From Ashinkailepas kermadecensis (taxonomy: Eukaryota > Arthropoda > Thecostraca > Neolepadidae), in the NCBI GenBank assembly GCA_034440615.1, contig JAOTOM010005134.1, forward strand, positions 313,501-377,500: a stretch of 64,000 bases of DNA, read 5' to 3'. Of this stretch, positions 33,424 to 47,260 are shown in pieces. Position numbers and translations under genes: made by a program. Numbering within the stretch: the stretch's first letter is position 1; each line of letters opens with the position of its first letter. The notes beneath the pieces are model-generated. The model was given only the letters and a program-made list of their open reading frames with translations. It ran no database searches and was not told the DNA's origin.

Positions 33424-34195
33424 ATGCAGCCATCGGCCAATGCTGCATGGCTCCACACTGTGCCAGCTCAGCTCGAGCCCGCCAATGCTACATGGCTCCA
33501 CACTGTGCCAGCTCAGCTCGAGCCCGCCAATGCTACATGGCTCCACACTGTGCCAGCTCAGCTCGAGCCTGCCAATGCTACATGGCTCCACACTGTGCCA
33601 GCTCAGCTCGAGCCCGCCAATGCTACATGGCTCCACACTGTGCCAGCTCAGCTCGAGCCCGCCAATGCTACATGGCTCCACACTGTGCCAGCTCAGCTCG
33701 AGCCTGCCAATGCTACATGGCTCCACACTGTGCCAGCTCAGCTCGAGCCCGCCAATGCTGCATGGCTCCACATTGTGCCAGCTCAGCTCGAGCCCGCCAA
33801 TGCTGCATGGCTCCACATTGTTCCAGCTCATCTCGAGCCCGCCAATGCTGCATGGCTCCACACTGTGCCAGCTCAGCTCGAGCCCGCCAATGCTACATGG
33901 CTCCACATTGTGCCAGCTCAGCTCGAGCCCGCCAATGCCGCATGGCTCCACATTGTGCCAGCTCAGCTCGAGCCCGCCAATGCCGCATGGCTCCACATTG
34001 TGCCAGCTCAGCTCCAGCCTGCCAATGCCTCATGGCTCCACATTGTGCCAGCTCAGCTCGAGCCCGACAATGCTGCATGGCTCCACACTGTGCCAGCTCA
34101 GCTCGAGCCCGCCGATGCCGCATGGCTCCACATTGTGCCAGCTCAGCTCCAGCCTGCCAATGCTGCATTGCTTCACCTTGTGCCCAGCTCGGGCC
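33424..34195. repeat. Minisatellite, 45-bp unit
   Basis: About 17 units of GCCAATGCTACATGGCTCCA plus CACTGTGCCAGCTCAGCTCG and AGCCC. Variants such as GCTGCATGG and GCCGCATGG group toward the right half. The 45-bp period keeps all three plus frames and one minus frame open (201-326 aa, 15-residue peptide). These are artefacts. Confidence 0.95.
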
Positions 34196-34607
34196 AGGCA
34201 CTCGAGCCTGGCGTTGTAACTTGGGATTGGGCACGCGCTTTGTTCGGGAAAAGATGCGCCGGCTTTTCCTCCTGGGATGTCCCATCACTCTTCTGCAACA
34301 GCGAAATTAAGGTGACTAATTGTTTAACGGCGAGGAAGCTCAAGAGAAGGAGACCTTCGGGAGCTGTCCATTTGGAAATACGTGGAGCGTTTTACCCTGA
34401 TTAGACCAGTCAGCGAAATGTGTAGTTTTCTGTCAGCGTAAGAAACAATTTCGAATGGGTTCTAAACCTTCCTGGGAAGATCCAGAAGTGGTTGTCCCAG
34501 AACACCAGAACCATTCACCTTTCTTCTTCTGGTTTTGCATGGAAAGGAAATCTTAAAATGGATGTGGCTTTTCATGTTGTTATGCCTTTTGCTAGGAAGT
34601 TGCCAGT

Positions 34608-34749
<142 letters not shown>

Positions 34750-34806
34750 TAACATGTTAGAGAACCTCCTCTAACATGTTAACTAGGTGGGATTCATCCC
34801 ACCTAG
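34750..34806. other. Two adjacent perfect hairpins
   Basis: First hairpin: TAACATGTTAGAG, 6-nt loop, CTCTAACATGTTA (34750-34781). Second: CTAGGTGGGAT, TC loop, ATCCCACCTAG (34783-34806). Both have perfect arms and directly abut the GA microsatellite. CCACCTAGG recurs at about 34851. Confidence 0.9.
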
Positions 34807-35600
34807 AGCCATGAAATCCCACCCCATGGAGCCATGGACCGAAAAAATACCACCTAGGGAAAGAAGTTTCAATAGAGAAACAACCCAGCGTCTTGATTAT
34901 AGTTCTATTAGAGGAAGTGATTTTTTCCTTGGAACGGTGCATTGTTTTCAAGAAGAAGAAATTGTAACAAGTTGGCAGCACCTATACTGAGTTCAAAGCG
35001 ACGAGTAAGGATCAAATGTGAAATGCTTCTGTGCAAAATTCATGCTACAGTGCCAGCAATCGGGTGCATTAACGGTGGTATCATAATAGCATGATTTATA
35101 TTTTACCCACAACACAGTGGAGCAGGGCGACGCTAGCAAGGCCGCATGACACGGATGACGACACCTATTCATTTGCGGTCTTTTCCTCGATGTTGCTAAA
35201 ATGAGGACACGGATGAACCTTTGCAAAAAAGCAAGGTACATACATGGTGGAATGTTGCTCGGTGTTTCCTCACCCAGGCCACGCCATGTGCACTAAACTG
35301 GAAGTGGCTTGGAGCCAGGGACGTTGATTCCTGATAAAAAAAAATATTGGAAGGGAGAGGGGGGGGGGGCACAATACATGAAGGTAATGGGTAGGCCCAA
35401 ATGTAATCTATTTGGACCCGTGCAAATGCACCTGCTGAGTATGAGTGCCGGGTACGGTGGCGCGGGTGGCATGTCAGCGCCGGCCGGCTGCCCGTACAGC
35501 GCGACCACCGTCGCCTCCCAGTGCCTGCCGCATGCGCTCGTGATGTCGCCGTCTATGTTGCCGCACCACGTGACCTCGTAATCTGCTTCTGTGTCGATCG
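34807..35600. other. Unique intergenic DNA
   Basis: No gene recognised. CCAGGGACGTTGATTCCTG at about 35317, followed by a GGGGGGGGGG run, looks like the left end of a hAT-type element, but no right end was found. Confidence 0.4.
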
Positions 35601-35610
35601 CACCGCCCCA

Positions 35611-35662
35611 GACGTCACCAGCCGCCCAAAGACGTCACCAGCCGCCCAAAGACGTCACCAGT
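35611..35662. repeat. 20-bp tandem repeat with CRE-like sites
   Basis: GACGTCACCA at 35611, 35631 and 35651, joined by GCCGCCCAAA. Each unit carries GACGTCA, close to the cAMP-response element TGACGTCA. Confidence 0.9.
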
Positions 35663-36021
35663 CCCGCAGTCCGGGGCCTGTTCAGTGTTAAGGGCCCAGC
35701 ACCTGGTGCCGCCGCACGTCACCCAGTCCTGGTCTGTTTAGTCTGGCGCTGTGCAGGCGTACACTTCAGCTCCGTTGTCAACCCGGGCTCACCCGGCACG
35801 GATCCCGGTTAGCGACAGGCGCTCAAACTGTCGAAAGAGTGCCGGTGGGCGCCGTATAGAGCCCGCACTGTTTACCACACTATTTCTCTTTCCTACCTTC
35901 AGCGGTGTGTGTAACCATTGTTTTCGAGCCTGATGTATGGTCACTGAGGAGTTTCCGTCGACGAGTGAAGGCTATGACACATGCGAGCGAGATGAAGACT
36001 AAAACTGGCTGCTTGGCTGCT

Positions 36022-36100
36022 CGTTGGCTGCTAACCGCACCACGTTTGTCGTTGGCTGCTAACCGCGCCACGTTTGTCGTTGGCTGCTAAGCGCGCCATG
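36022..36100. repeat. 28-bp tandem repeat, three copies
   Basis: CGTTGGCTGCTAACCGC plus RCCACGTTTGT, three copies with GCTAAGCGCGCC in the last. Confidence 0.85.
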
Positions 36101-36165
36101 TCACCGACTAGCCAGGCGCTTTGCATGGCGGGTACGTCGGTGGCTGTCGGTGGCTGGCTGTCGTA

Positions 36166-36285
36166 GTGGGATCATACCACTGACAGTCTGTAAAATACCG
36201 GGTGTGAAGTGGGATCATAGCGCTGACAGTCTGTAAAATACCGGGTGTGAGGTGGGATCATACCACTGACAGTCTGCAAAATAGG
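36166..36285. repeat. 43-bp tandem repeat, three copies
   Basis: GTGGGATCATACCACTGACA plus GTCTGTAAAATACCGGGTGT and GAA, the third copy incomplete. Confidence 0.9.
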
Positions 36286-36621
36286 AGAATAGCACAGACA
36301 CGTTGTATTTGTCCAGATCTAATGATTCCTCGTTCAACAAACGAACAAATTTAATCTAACTTGTCGGTATGATGAAGTTAATCTTGAAATTGTCATCAAA
36401 GGCAACCCGTTCTCTGATTTGTAAAGCCAGAGTGGTGTTCAAATAAGCTTCAGTGGTGCTCAAACAGGGCCCGTTGTGCTGTAGCTCCACTCACAAATGA
36501 ACACATTAATGCCACGTCGCTATCTACGTTGCACAATGAATAGTGGCATTGTATGCAAAACAGCGACAAGACGCCATGTGGGGGACATTTCCAAATGCAT
36601 TTTGTCAAATTTCAGTTTGTC

Positions 36622-36808
36622 AATACCCTGTCAGTCCCCGTGTCATGACATAGGCAGTTAATCAGTCTCCGTGTCATGACATAGGCAGTTAATCAGTCCC
36701 CGTGTCATGACATCGGCAGTTAATCAGTCCCCGTGTCATGATATTTATCAGTCCCCGTGTCATGACATCGGCAGTTAATCAGTCCCCGTGTCATGACATT
36801 TATCCTCA
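36622..36808. repeat. 31-bp tandem repeat
   Basis: Six copies of CAGTCCCCGTGTCATGACAT, four of them followed by a GGCAGTTAAT spacer. Two copies are shortened. Confidence 0.9.
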
Positions 36809-37089
36809 CAGGAGTTGCAGCTCATATTCGAGACGAGGAGCCATTATGTCGACACACGACCGCAGCTACCACTATCTTGTTTCGCCAGCTACCAGCAGTG
36901 ACGAACAGTTATTGCCACTTTCTTATTTTCATAACCGCGAAATCTAAATTGAAAAGTCCACCGTAAAATATGAACGACCAAGAGAGGAGGTGAAATAATT
37001 CTTCAAGATTGCAGTCGAAACCTTAATTTGATGGACGGCATCTGTTAGTGTCATGGCTGAGGTAATCATTATATATTTTGCCGAGGACG

Positions 37090-37290
37090 GGAAATTATCT
37101 CAGCCATATTTACCCTCGGGCGAGCCGTCCGTCTCGAGGCGACTCGCCCAGCCGGCCGAGTCAGCCGCCTCGGGACATGTGCCGAGAGCCGCGCGGTCGA
37201 GACTGGCCCGGGTTACGGGGTCAGGTCAGAGTCGCGCGGCGCGCCTGGCGCGGGAGCACATCTGATGGACGACAGCGCCGGTGGTGGCCG
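37090..37290. other. GC-rich, CpG-dense segment
   Basis: CpG-dense stretch leading into the 16-bp array. No independent gene seen. Confidence 0.35.
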
Positions 37291-37299
37291 GCTCCTCTG

Positions 37300-38490
37300 G
37301 CAGACTGGACCACTGGCAGACGGGACCACTGGCAGACGGGACCACTGGCAGACGGGACCACTGGCAGACCGGGACCACTGGCAGACGGGACCACTGGCAG
37401 ACGGGACCAGGCAGCGGGACCACTGGCAACTGGACCACTGGCAGACGGGACCACCGGCAGACGGCCCACGACAGACGGGACCACCGGCAGACGGGACCAC
37501 TGGCAGACGGGACCACGGCAGACGGGACCACGGCAGACGGGACCACTGAACGCACCGCAGACGGGACCACCGGCAGACACACCAACGAAGGGCACCGGCA
37601 GACGGGACCACTGGCAGACGGCTCCACTGACAGACGGGACCACCGGAAGACGGACCACTCGACGGGACCACTGGCAGACGGGACCACTGCAGACGGGACC
37701 ACTGGTAGACGGGACCACCGGCAGACGGGACCACTGGCAGACGGCTCCTCTGGCAGACGGGACCACTGGCAGACGGGACCACTGGCAGACGGGACCACTG
37801 GCAGACGGGACCACTGGCAGACGGGACCACTGGCAGACGGGACCACTGGCAGACGGGACCACTGATAGACGGGACCACTGGCAGACGGGACCACTGGCAG
37901 ACGGGACCACTGGCAGACGGGACCACTGGCAGACGGGACCACTGGCAGACGGGACCACTGGCAGACGGCTCCTCTGGCAGACGGGACCACTGGCAGACGG
38001 GACCACTGGCAGACGGGACCACTGGCAGACGGGACCACTGGCAGACGGGACCGGGACCACTGGCAGACGGACCACTGGCAGACGGGACCACTGGCAGACG
38101 GGACCACTGGCAGACGCCACTGGCAGACGGCCACTGGCAGACGGGACCACTGGCAGACGGGACCACTGGCAGACGGGACCACTGGCAGACGGGACCACTG
38201 GCAGACGGGACCACTGGCAGACGGCCTCTGGCAGACGGGACCACTGGCAGACGGGACCACTGGCAGACGGGACCACTGGCAGACGGGACCTCTGGCAGAC
38301 GGGACCACTGGCAGACGGGACCACTGGCAGACGGGACCACTGGCAGACGGGACCACTGGCAGACGGGACCACTGGCAGACGGGACCACTGGCAGACGGGA
38401 CCACTGGCAGACGGCTCCTCTGGCAGACGGGACCACTGGCAGACGGCTCCACTGATAGATGGGACCACTGGCAGACCACTGGTAGCTGGA
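37300..38490. repeat. Minisatellite, 16-bp unit (CCACTGGCAGACGGGA)n
   Basis: About 70 copies. The left third is degenerate; the right two-thirds are near-identical with occasional GGCTCCTCT replacements. The 16-bp period keeps all frames open (407-488 aa on both strands). These are artefacts. Confidence 0.95.
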
Positions 38491-41400
38491 CTCAGTGGTA
38501 GCTGGGTCCCGCCATCAATGGGTCCATCAGCCTGCCAATACTAGGTGCGGACAGTATTTTCGGTATTCTCGATCCGGAATAACTGGCTGTATCAGAAGTA
38601 ACCACCTTCTCCATCATCATGAAGACAAGCCTACATGTGATGACATGTAACAGCAGTGAGAAACAACGGCGAGACCAGAGAGGACTGGATGCTACGGATT
38701 CTGATGGACATCTCCATCCTATTTGACTGAAAATAGCTATCAATGTTTGCTGGCATTTTAGGGCTACCGTCTTGAACAAAGCTCACATACCTTGTTTGGC
38801 ATTTCCGATATGGGTGTACTCTCTGAGAGGTGTGTGCAATGGTGTCGTTTTGCATACTTTTGAGATGGGTCAAGCCACTCCAACTCTCCTTTCAGCCACA
38901 CCAATAAGCATTTGAGCCATCCCAGTAGTTTTGAAGAAGATCATAGCAACCATTAATGCAACAGCGCGCATTGCAAGCATATCCAGAGACGCTTAACAGT
39001 CTTTATATTATTGCTTACTTGTCCTCTGTACAGTGTGCATGTATGTGGATCCTCTTAGGTATTAAAGCTTTAGCTGCTGCGATTTGCTACCATTACTGGA
39101 CTGGTATGTACCTCCGCTAACATTACCACGACGATTGCCAATGCAGTTACACCCAATCCCAAAATATTTGTTGACTGTCTCTGGCGGTCAGACACGAACA
39201 GCTAGCACATCTGATCATAACATTACGTTGTGCACACAATTAGAGACATTGCGGATCAATATTGGCAATCATGTTTGCATGTCATCGATTTTGCAAATAA
39301 TATAGTTCGACCGAAATAATGGAAGGCTACCATTGTTTCATATTCCGAGTCCGAAAATCCTGTTTACCCGCACTGTTCAACTTAAGCTGTATTTGTGAAA
39401 GAGGACACATCCCTATATTAACCTTTTATAATTTACCGAACTGGCATGCTCATATTTAGTTACATGACTAGCCATAATGACTGAAATTAATGGAGTGTCG
39501 CAAAACACTTAGCTCCATATTATGTATCTTAGTTGGTAAAGACGTAACTCATCATAATGCACACCATGCGTTTGCCTTTAGCGATTTGAAGCTAGCAATC
39601 CTCACTCGTCCTGCGCCAACATTTCGTTGGTACTCTGGTTGCGTAGGGTACGTGAGTAGGTCCGCCTAAAATCGGGAGAGTCTAAACTGTGGCGAACGAT
39701 CCACACAGGAAAATTGCTGTGTGGTTCGCCACATGCCGCACGGTGGCGCCGCCGTTGAATTTAGCGAGGAGGTCGTCCAGTCGGAGCTCGACCAACAAGC
39801 TCCACCAACCAACAAACAAGTGCAGGGAAATGCGAAGTAAAGAACAGGATCTTCCTGTCGGTGTTGGCCTTTTCATACCGTAATAGCATTCATATGTTGC
39901 GTACTCGGTATCTGCCGTCGTAAGTAATGCGCTTTATGTACGATTAAGACATAATAGCATCTGTGTTTGGGTGCTCAGTGCGGTCTTTTACAGGTTCCCG
40001 GCCACATCCATCGCACAATATACCTTCGAACATTTGAGTACTCCCAATCATTGCATAAAATGACACACCTGGACCGAACTGCCTCTCCGCGTCTTCGAAC
40101 CGCAATGGTTCGAAGACGTGAATTTCCCTATCTTCCGATGATTCGAGGCAAGCACAAGTGTTTCGAAATTTACATTTGTTTCCCGCCCTCTAGATTTCGT
40201 AAAGCTATATTGACGGCGTCCCCCACAAATACGACAGCATAAGCATCTAGTTACTAGGCGTAGTTAACAGCTAAGAAGTATGGTATGTTACCTTCAAAAA
40301 TAGCATGGCACGAGCTGAACCCAGCTGGTGCTTAGTCACTCAGTTGTTGAAACGAATTTGGCGATTATTGTATCATGCCAAGTGCCCAGAAATGAAAACA
40401 AGAAAACCTTTATTGATGCCCCTTCCCCTCCTGGATTTTACCTTCGCTTTACTTCCCTCAATTGTTGTAGATGACTATTGGATAGTGCCTGAGGATGTCT
40501 TCCGTCTCCTTCATTCTCTTTCTGTTCCATACTGCTTTCCACCATGTCCTCTCCCACTACTCCACTGAGACTCTACATTCTGTTCTCCGCCCCTTATTTC
40601 ACTCCCTTACTCTTCCCATCTTTATGTTCCCTATCCACCCTAGAGTTTTCTCCCATACTCTGTGTAGTCGGCTAATGTACTATCGCCAATAAAGATTGTG
40701 CAAAACGCTCTTCAAGCTTCGGTCAATAAAATTCGGTAATCGACGATTCGATGAGGAAATGGCCCCGAAAATTGCCGCTGCAGCGAAGTTGTGGCCATTG
40801 GATTTTAACAGGAGACTTTAAAAGTCAGTGAGTGTGAGCCACTTGGTAAGGAGTTGAATGGCTGCGGCCATTATGCATCGGCCAGTTGGAACTCGACATG
40901 CCGTAAAGCCTGCTGTACCAGAACAACATTGGTTCATCACAATGTCATCGAAGTCCATGAACCGAAGTACTGTGTATTCTCCAATGAGCCTGATGTCACG
41001 TAGCCACGTTTGGGCATGGCCTGCATTTGTATGGAATGTCTGAGAACCCAGTCTTAGTTTTATTTTGCCAGATGAACATAAATCTTCTTCTGCAATCCTA
41101 CTTCCACATTCCTGTCGAAGAGACTACTCGGAGGCTGGCACCGAAGAGAAATAAGTCGCTTCACTGCGGGCTAAATGTGCTACCTGGGCTGTGCTGGCTG
41201 TTCCAAAAGAGACCTGGCTCATGAACAAAAACACTTCCTCAATTTGCCTGGCCAAGTTTCCGTGAAATCTAATACAACATAGGAACTAAGGAACAGCGCA
41301 CATCGACTAACTAGACATTAGCGGACCTGACACCGGTGGCTGATGCCATTAGCCGATGTGAGAGTGGAAGCTGTCGAGAAAGACGTCACGAGGCTCCGAG

Positions 41401-41640
41401 TTCGCGACTCGCCCGGGAGCAAGTCAGGTCATTTGACCACTTGACCATGCACACCACATGCAGATCGGCACTGCACTGGATCCGACCTCAGCAGATCTCA
41501 AGACACGCGCACATGTTTGTGAGGCTTGCCGAGCACATTGAAAACTAACGGCGAGACGCAAATTTGGAAATAATGCAATATTTTAGCGCGCCAGTCCATG
41601 CCCGAGTTGTACAAATTCTTTCAGCCGAAATTTGCCATCA
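38491..41640. other. Unique non-coding DNA
   Basis: About 3.1 kb with short frames only and no recognisable domain. It contains the perfect hairpin at 40090-40118. Composition is AT-rich to moderate and unlike the flanking arrays. Confidence 0.45.
40090..40118. other. Perfect 12-bp hairpin
   Basis: CGTCTTCGAACC - GCAAT - GGTTCGAAGACG. Perfect complementarity with a 5-nt loop, in otherwise unique DNA. Confidence 0.92.
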
Positions 41641-41663
41641 TACCTTCTCAAACCAAGTCAGAA

Positions 41664-42115
41664 TACTGGGAGCATGAGTCCCTTGCAAAAACATAAAAGA
41701 GGTGACAAGAGGCTGCTCTCGAGTTTTCTTGAAGTGTCTCCTGGGGGTGTCTATTCCCGGTCACCGGTCAGAGAGCGCCACCTTTCCCTGGGAAGTGGTC
41801 ACACCACAGTACCAAGAAATGATATTTCACGTCACCTCCTTGAGCTTTGACTAACGATTCCTTTGCTGTGTCATGCCTCTCTTGATTATTACATCCGTTA
41901 CATGTTAACGCATCGCCAGCAATGCTTCATGTTTCATGCTCCCAGTATCCCTGCCTCTTGTATGCCCTCACCCCCGGCATGAGCCCCTTGCAGAGAAGAG
42001 GTGACAAGAAATAGGATGCACTCGAGACTCCTTGAAGTGGCGCCATTTCACGGTCACCGGCCAGAGGGGTCCCATCTTTCCATGGGGAGGAAGCACATGT
42101 CCGCAGTGTCACTCC
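41664..42115. repeat. Diverged duplication, ~150 bp, with inverted border
   Basis: Blocks GAGGTGACAAGA, CTCGAG, CTTGAAGTG, CGGTCACCGGYCAGAG and CTTTCCMTGG occur in order at about 41700-41795 and again at about 41998-42085. In addition TACTGGGAGCATGA at 41664-41677 recurs inverted as TCATGCTCCCAGTA at 41934-41947. This suggests a rearranged element. No coding capacity. Confidence 0.6.
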
Positions 42116-43020
42116 CCCTCCCTCTTGTGTCTACCCTTGATTAAATGTGAACACCAACGTTCTTATAATAGGCAGATATGCATGGTCTATGCAGGGCTGG
42201 TTTTAACACAGAACATCCACATTTTTGATGGCAGCCTTCTCTCACCAACCAACGGCAAAATCATGCACGCTAATGGCTGGGCATTCTGGGCACAAATTGG
42301 CTGCGCCTTGGGGTCGGCTTATGAGCGGCCCACGCAGACTACACGAGGCACCTCCGGCTCAGCAGAGCCTCTCACCGCAGATTACTAAGGAGTTGGTTGA
42401 TAGCCAGCTTAAGCCGAGATACCAAGCACCGCGTGCATTTAGTGGGCTACGTAAGTCGCCGCGTTAATGCTTTGAAATAGTTTGATGTACGCTAGTAGCT
42501 GTAGCAGCGTCATGCAAAATGCGGTTGGTGACCAGGGACGGATCTGGGTGGGGGCGTCAGAGGTCAGAGCGTCAGAGGTCATGTCCTCACCCGAATAGGT
42601 GGATGCTTTCCGAGCAGTCCTGACAAGGCTGTTCAAATCTGATGGGTTTTTCACAAACTCCGATTTTTTTGTATTTTCCCCACTCCCCAAACAGGGCTTG
42701 CGCCCCTATTGGTGAGGTCACGCTGGACCCTTGAAGACTTCTTGCACCCGGGTCTCTTTTATAGGGAGGTGGGGAATGAAAGTTCCTATCTTTGTGATGC
42801 TGCCTTTCGCCACAGCCACCCGGTCTAGCTTGCCACTAACGACTGTCGATTGAGAAGGGGGTGAGTGGTGGTGGAGTGATCCTGATAAGATCTTAGACAT
42901 AAACCCGTGAATCTGGAAATTTCAGCGAGAATAAAAAGCCCTGAATATTGTCATCCATAGGCACTTTGTTAATCTATATCACTTTCTCGTTGTCCAATGG
43001 CGCTACAGGCGATGTGCTAC
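42116..43020. other. Unique DNA, possible transposon end
   Basis: CCAGGGACGGATCTGGGTGG at about 42532 resembles a hAT left end. No right partner was found. GCGTCAGAGGTCA is repeated twice just inside it. No gene. Confidence 0.35.
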
Positions 43021-43021
43021 A

Positions 43022-43090
43022 AAGCTTGCAATATGTTGAAAATCACGTATAATTTACAACATTTTGCAAGCTTGACGTATACGTCAAGCT
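43022..43090. other. Overlapping hairpin and perfect 22-bp palindrome
   Basis: AAGCTTGCAATATGTTG (43022-43038) pairs with CAACATTTTGCAAGCTT (43057-43073) at 16 of 17 positions. Overlapping its right arm, 43069-43090 is a perfect palindrome: AGCTTGACGTA followed by TACGTCAAGCT. The two structures share AGCTT and cannot fully form together. Confidence 0.92.
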
Positions 43091-43634
43091 GAAATCCATA
43101 CGCTCCCCTCATGGACAGCAATGTAGCCATGAGAGATCATGGAGATCAATTTACTTCCTTACCCATAGAAGCGAGATTTGTGTTCGCCACTTTCGCTTTC
43201 TTAATTTCTCAACTGGAGCATGGTGAAAATAGATTTTAAAATGTGTACCCTTGACCCACGTCAGCAAATTCAAATCTACCTCACTGTTCATTACGGTTTG
43301 AAATACTTGCACCGAGAAGCGGCCGTATTTCCTCAGGCTTTGAAATGTATTATGATTAGATGTCAGGCGGTCGTGAGTCAAATAGGAGATGAAGTAAGAC
43401 CACACCAAGCAGCATTCGCCTAACCTTTTTGGTGTAACCTTTTGACGAGCATCGTATCAGGTGACGTAAATGGAGCTGTGCTAGCTATGAGTTAGCATGC
43501 AGCTGATATAATAATCAAGAGAGGCATGATAAAGCAAAGGATTTGTTGGGCTAAGATGAACGTGGTGACGTGAAATGCCATCTCGTGGTACTGTAGCGCT
43601 ACCACTTATGCTATTTATCAGAAATTGTTATTCA

Positions 43635-46005
<2,371 letters not shown>

Positions 46006-46027
46006 CTTCTTGAACATTCCATATATA

Positions 46028-46165
46028 CAGATAAAGGACATATATTTCAATGATATGCCCTTCATACTGGACGAAGTCATCGACATTGCATCCCGGTGCT
46101 TATTGGCCGTCGTGAAAAGGGCTATTGACAACTGTCCTCCTCCGGCTTATCTCCCCGATGTGTCG
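46028..46165 (+). CDS. Possible internal exon, unrecognised
   Basis: CCATATATACAG, an acceptor-like tract, precedes a frame reading IKDIYFNDMPFILDEVIDIA then SRCLLAVVKRAIDNC, which is amphipathic and protein-like. The donor side is weak (GGGTATAT at about 46166), and the 33-bp array begins about 20 bp later. No family recognised. Confidence 0.2.
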
Positions 46166-46182
46166 GGTATATCGACTGTCGC

Positions 46183-46890
46183 GGCCACCGCCGCCGTAAA
46201 GTCCGACTGTGTCGCGGCCACCGCCGCCGTATAGTCCGACTGTGTCGCGGCCACCGCCGCCGTAAAGTCCGACTGTGTCGCGGCCACCGCCGCCGTATTG
46301 TCCGAGTGTGTCGCGGCCACCGCCGCCGTATTGTCCGAGTGTGTCGCGGCTATCGCCCGCCGTATAGTCCTACGGTGTCGCGGCCACCGCCGCCGTATTG
46401 TAGTGTGAGCCGTCGTAAAGTCCGACTGTGTCGCGGCCACCGCCGCCGTATTGTCCTACGGTGTCGCGGCCACCGCCGCCGTAAAGTCCGACTGTGTCGC
46501 GGCCACCGCCGCCGTATAGTCCGACTGTGTCGCGGCCACCGCCGCCGTAAAGTCCGACTGTGTCGCGGCCACCGCCGCCGTATAGTCCTACGGTGTCGCG
46601 GCCACCGCCCGTCGTATTGTCCGAGTGTGTCGCGGCTATCGCCCGGCGTAAAGTCAGACCGTGTCGCGGCCACCGCCGCCGTAAAGTCCGACTGTGTCGC
46701 GGCCACCGCCGCCGTAAAGTCAGACTGTGTCGCGGCCACCGCCGCCGTATTGTCCGAGTGTGTCGCGGCTATCGCCCGTCGTAAAGTCAGACTGTGTCGC
46801 GGCCACCGCCCGTCGTAAAGTCAGACTGTGTCGCGGCCACCGCCGCCGTAAAGTCCGACGGTGTCGCGGCCGCCGCCCGTCGTAAATCAG
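46183..46890. repeat. Minisatellite, 33-bp unit
   Basis: About 21 units of GTGTCGCGGCCACCGCCGCC plus GTAAAGTCCGACT, with GTATAGTCC, GTATTGTCC and CTATCGCCCGYCGT variants. The period is 11 codons, so VAATAAVKSDC repeats appear in the plus frames. Confidence 0.95.
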
Positions 46891-47260
46891 GCGCAGCGCC
46901 TGTGGGCAGCTGCCGCCGTCGGAGCCGATGTTTACGACGGCTCGGCGGCGGCGCGGCGCGTGCCGCGACTGCAGAGGAGCCGCATCAACGACGCCCGACC
47001 AGACCGGCCGGTAATTTATATTTGAGCCGGGCGGCGGTGACTGGTGGCGGTGCCGAGCGGCCGTCGAACAGCCACCATGTGCTCCCGCGGCGCCACCTGT
47101 GGTAGCCGGGCCGGCTGACGTCGACTGAATGGCGCCCGCACGAGCGCCGCCGACGTGGACGGTCGATAGGGCGCGTACCTCCGTCGGCAGCTCCATCTGG
47201 TGCGGCGACACACAGCTGATGTGAATGACCCACCAGCCCGGGCATGGCGCACCGAAAATA
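46891..47260. other. GC-rich, CpG-dense island
   Basis: CpG-dense unique DNA following the 33-bp array. Frames are open on both strands by composition. No domain recognised. Confidence 0.35.

Noticed and set aside
35300..35580. hAT element starting CAGGGACGTTGATTCC
   Set aside because: No reverse-complementary end was found downstream.
37078..38544. Frames of 407-488 aa around the GGCAGACGGGACCACT repeat
   Set aside because: A 16-bp unit without stops leaves all frames open; the peptides are periodic and occur on both strands.
42520..42740. hAT element starting CAGGGACGGATCTGGG
   Set aside because: No matching right end or duplication was found.
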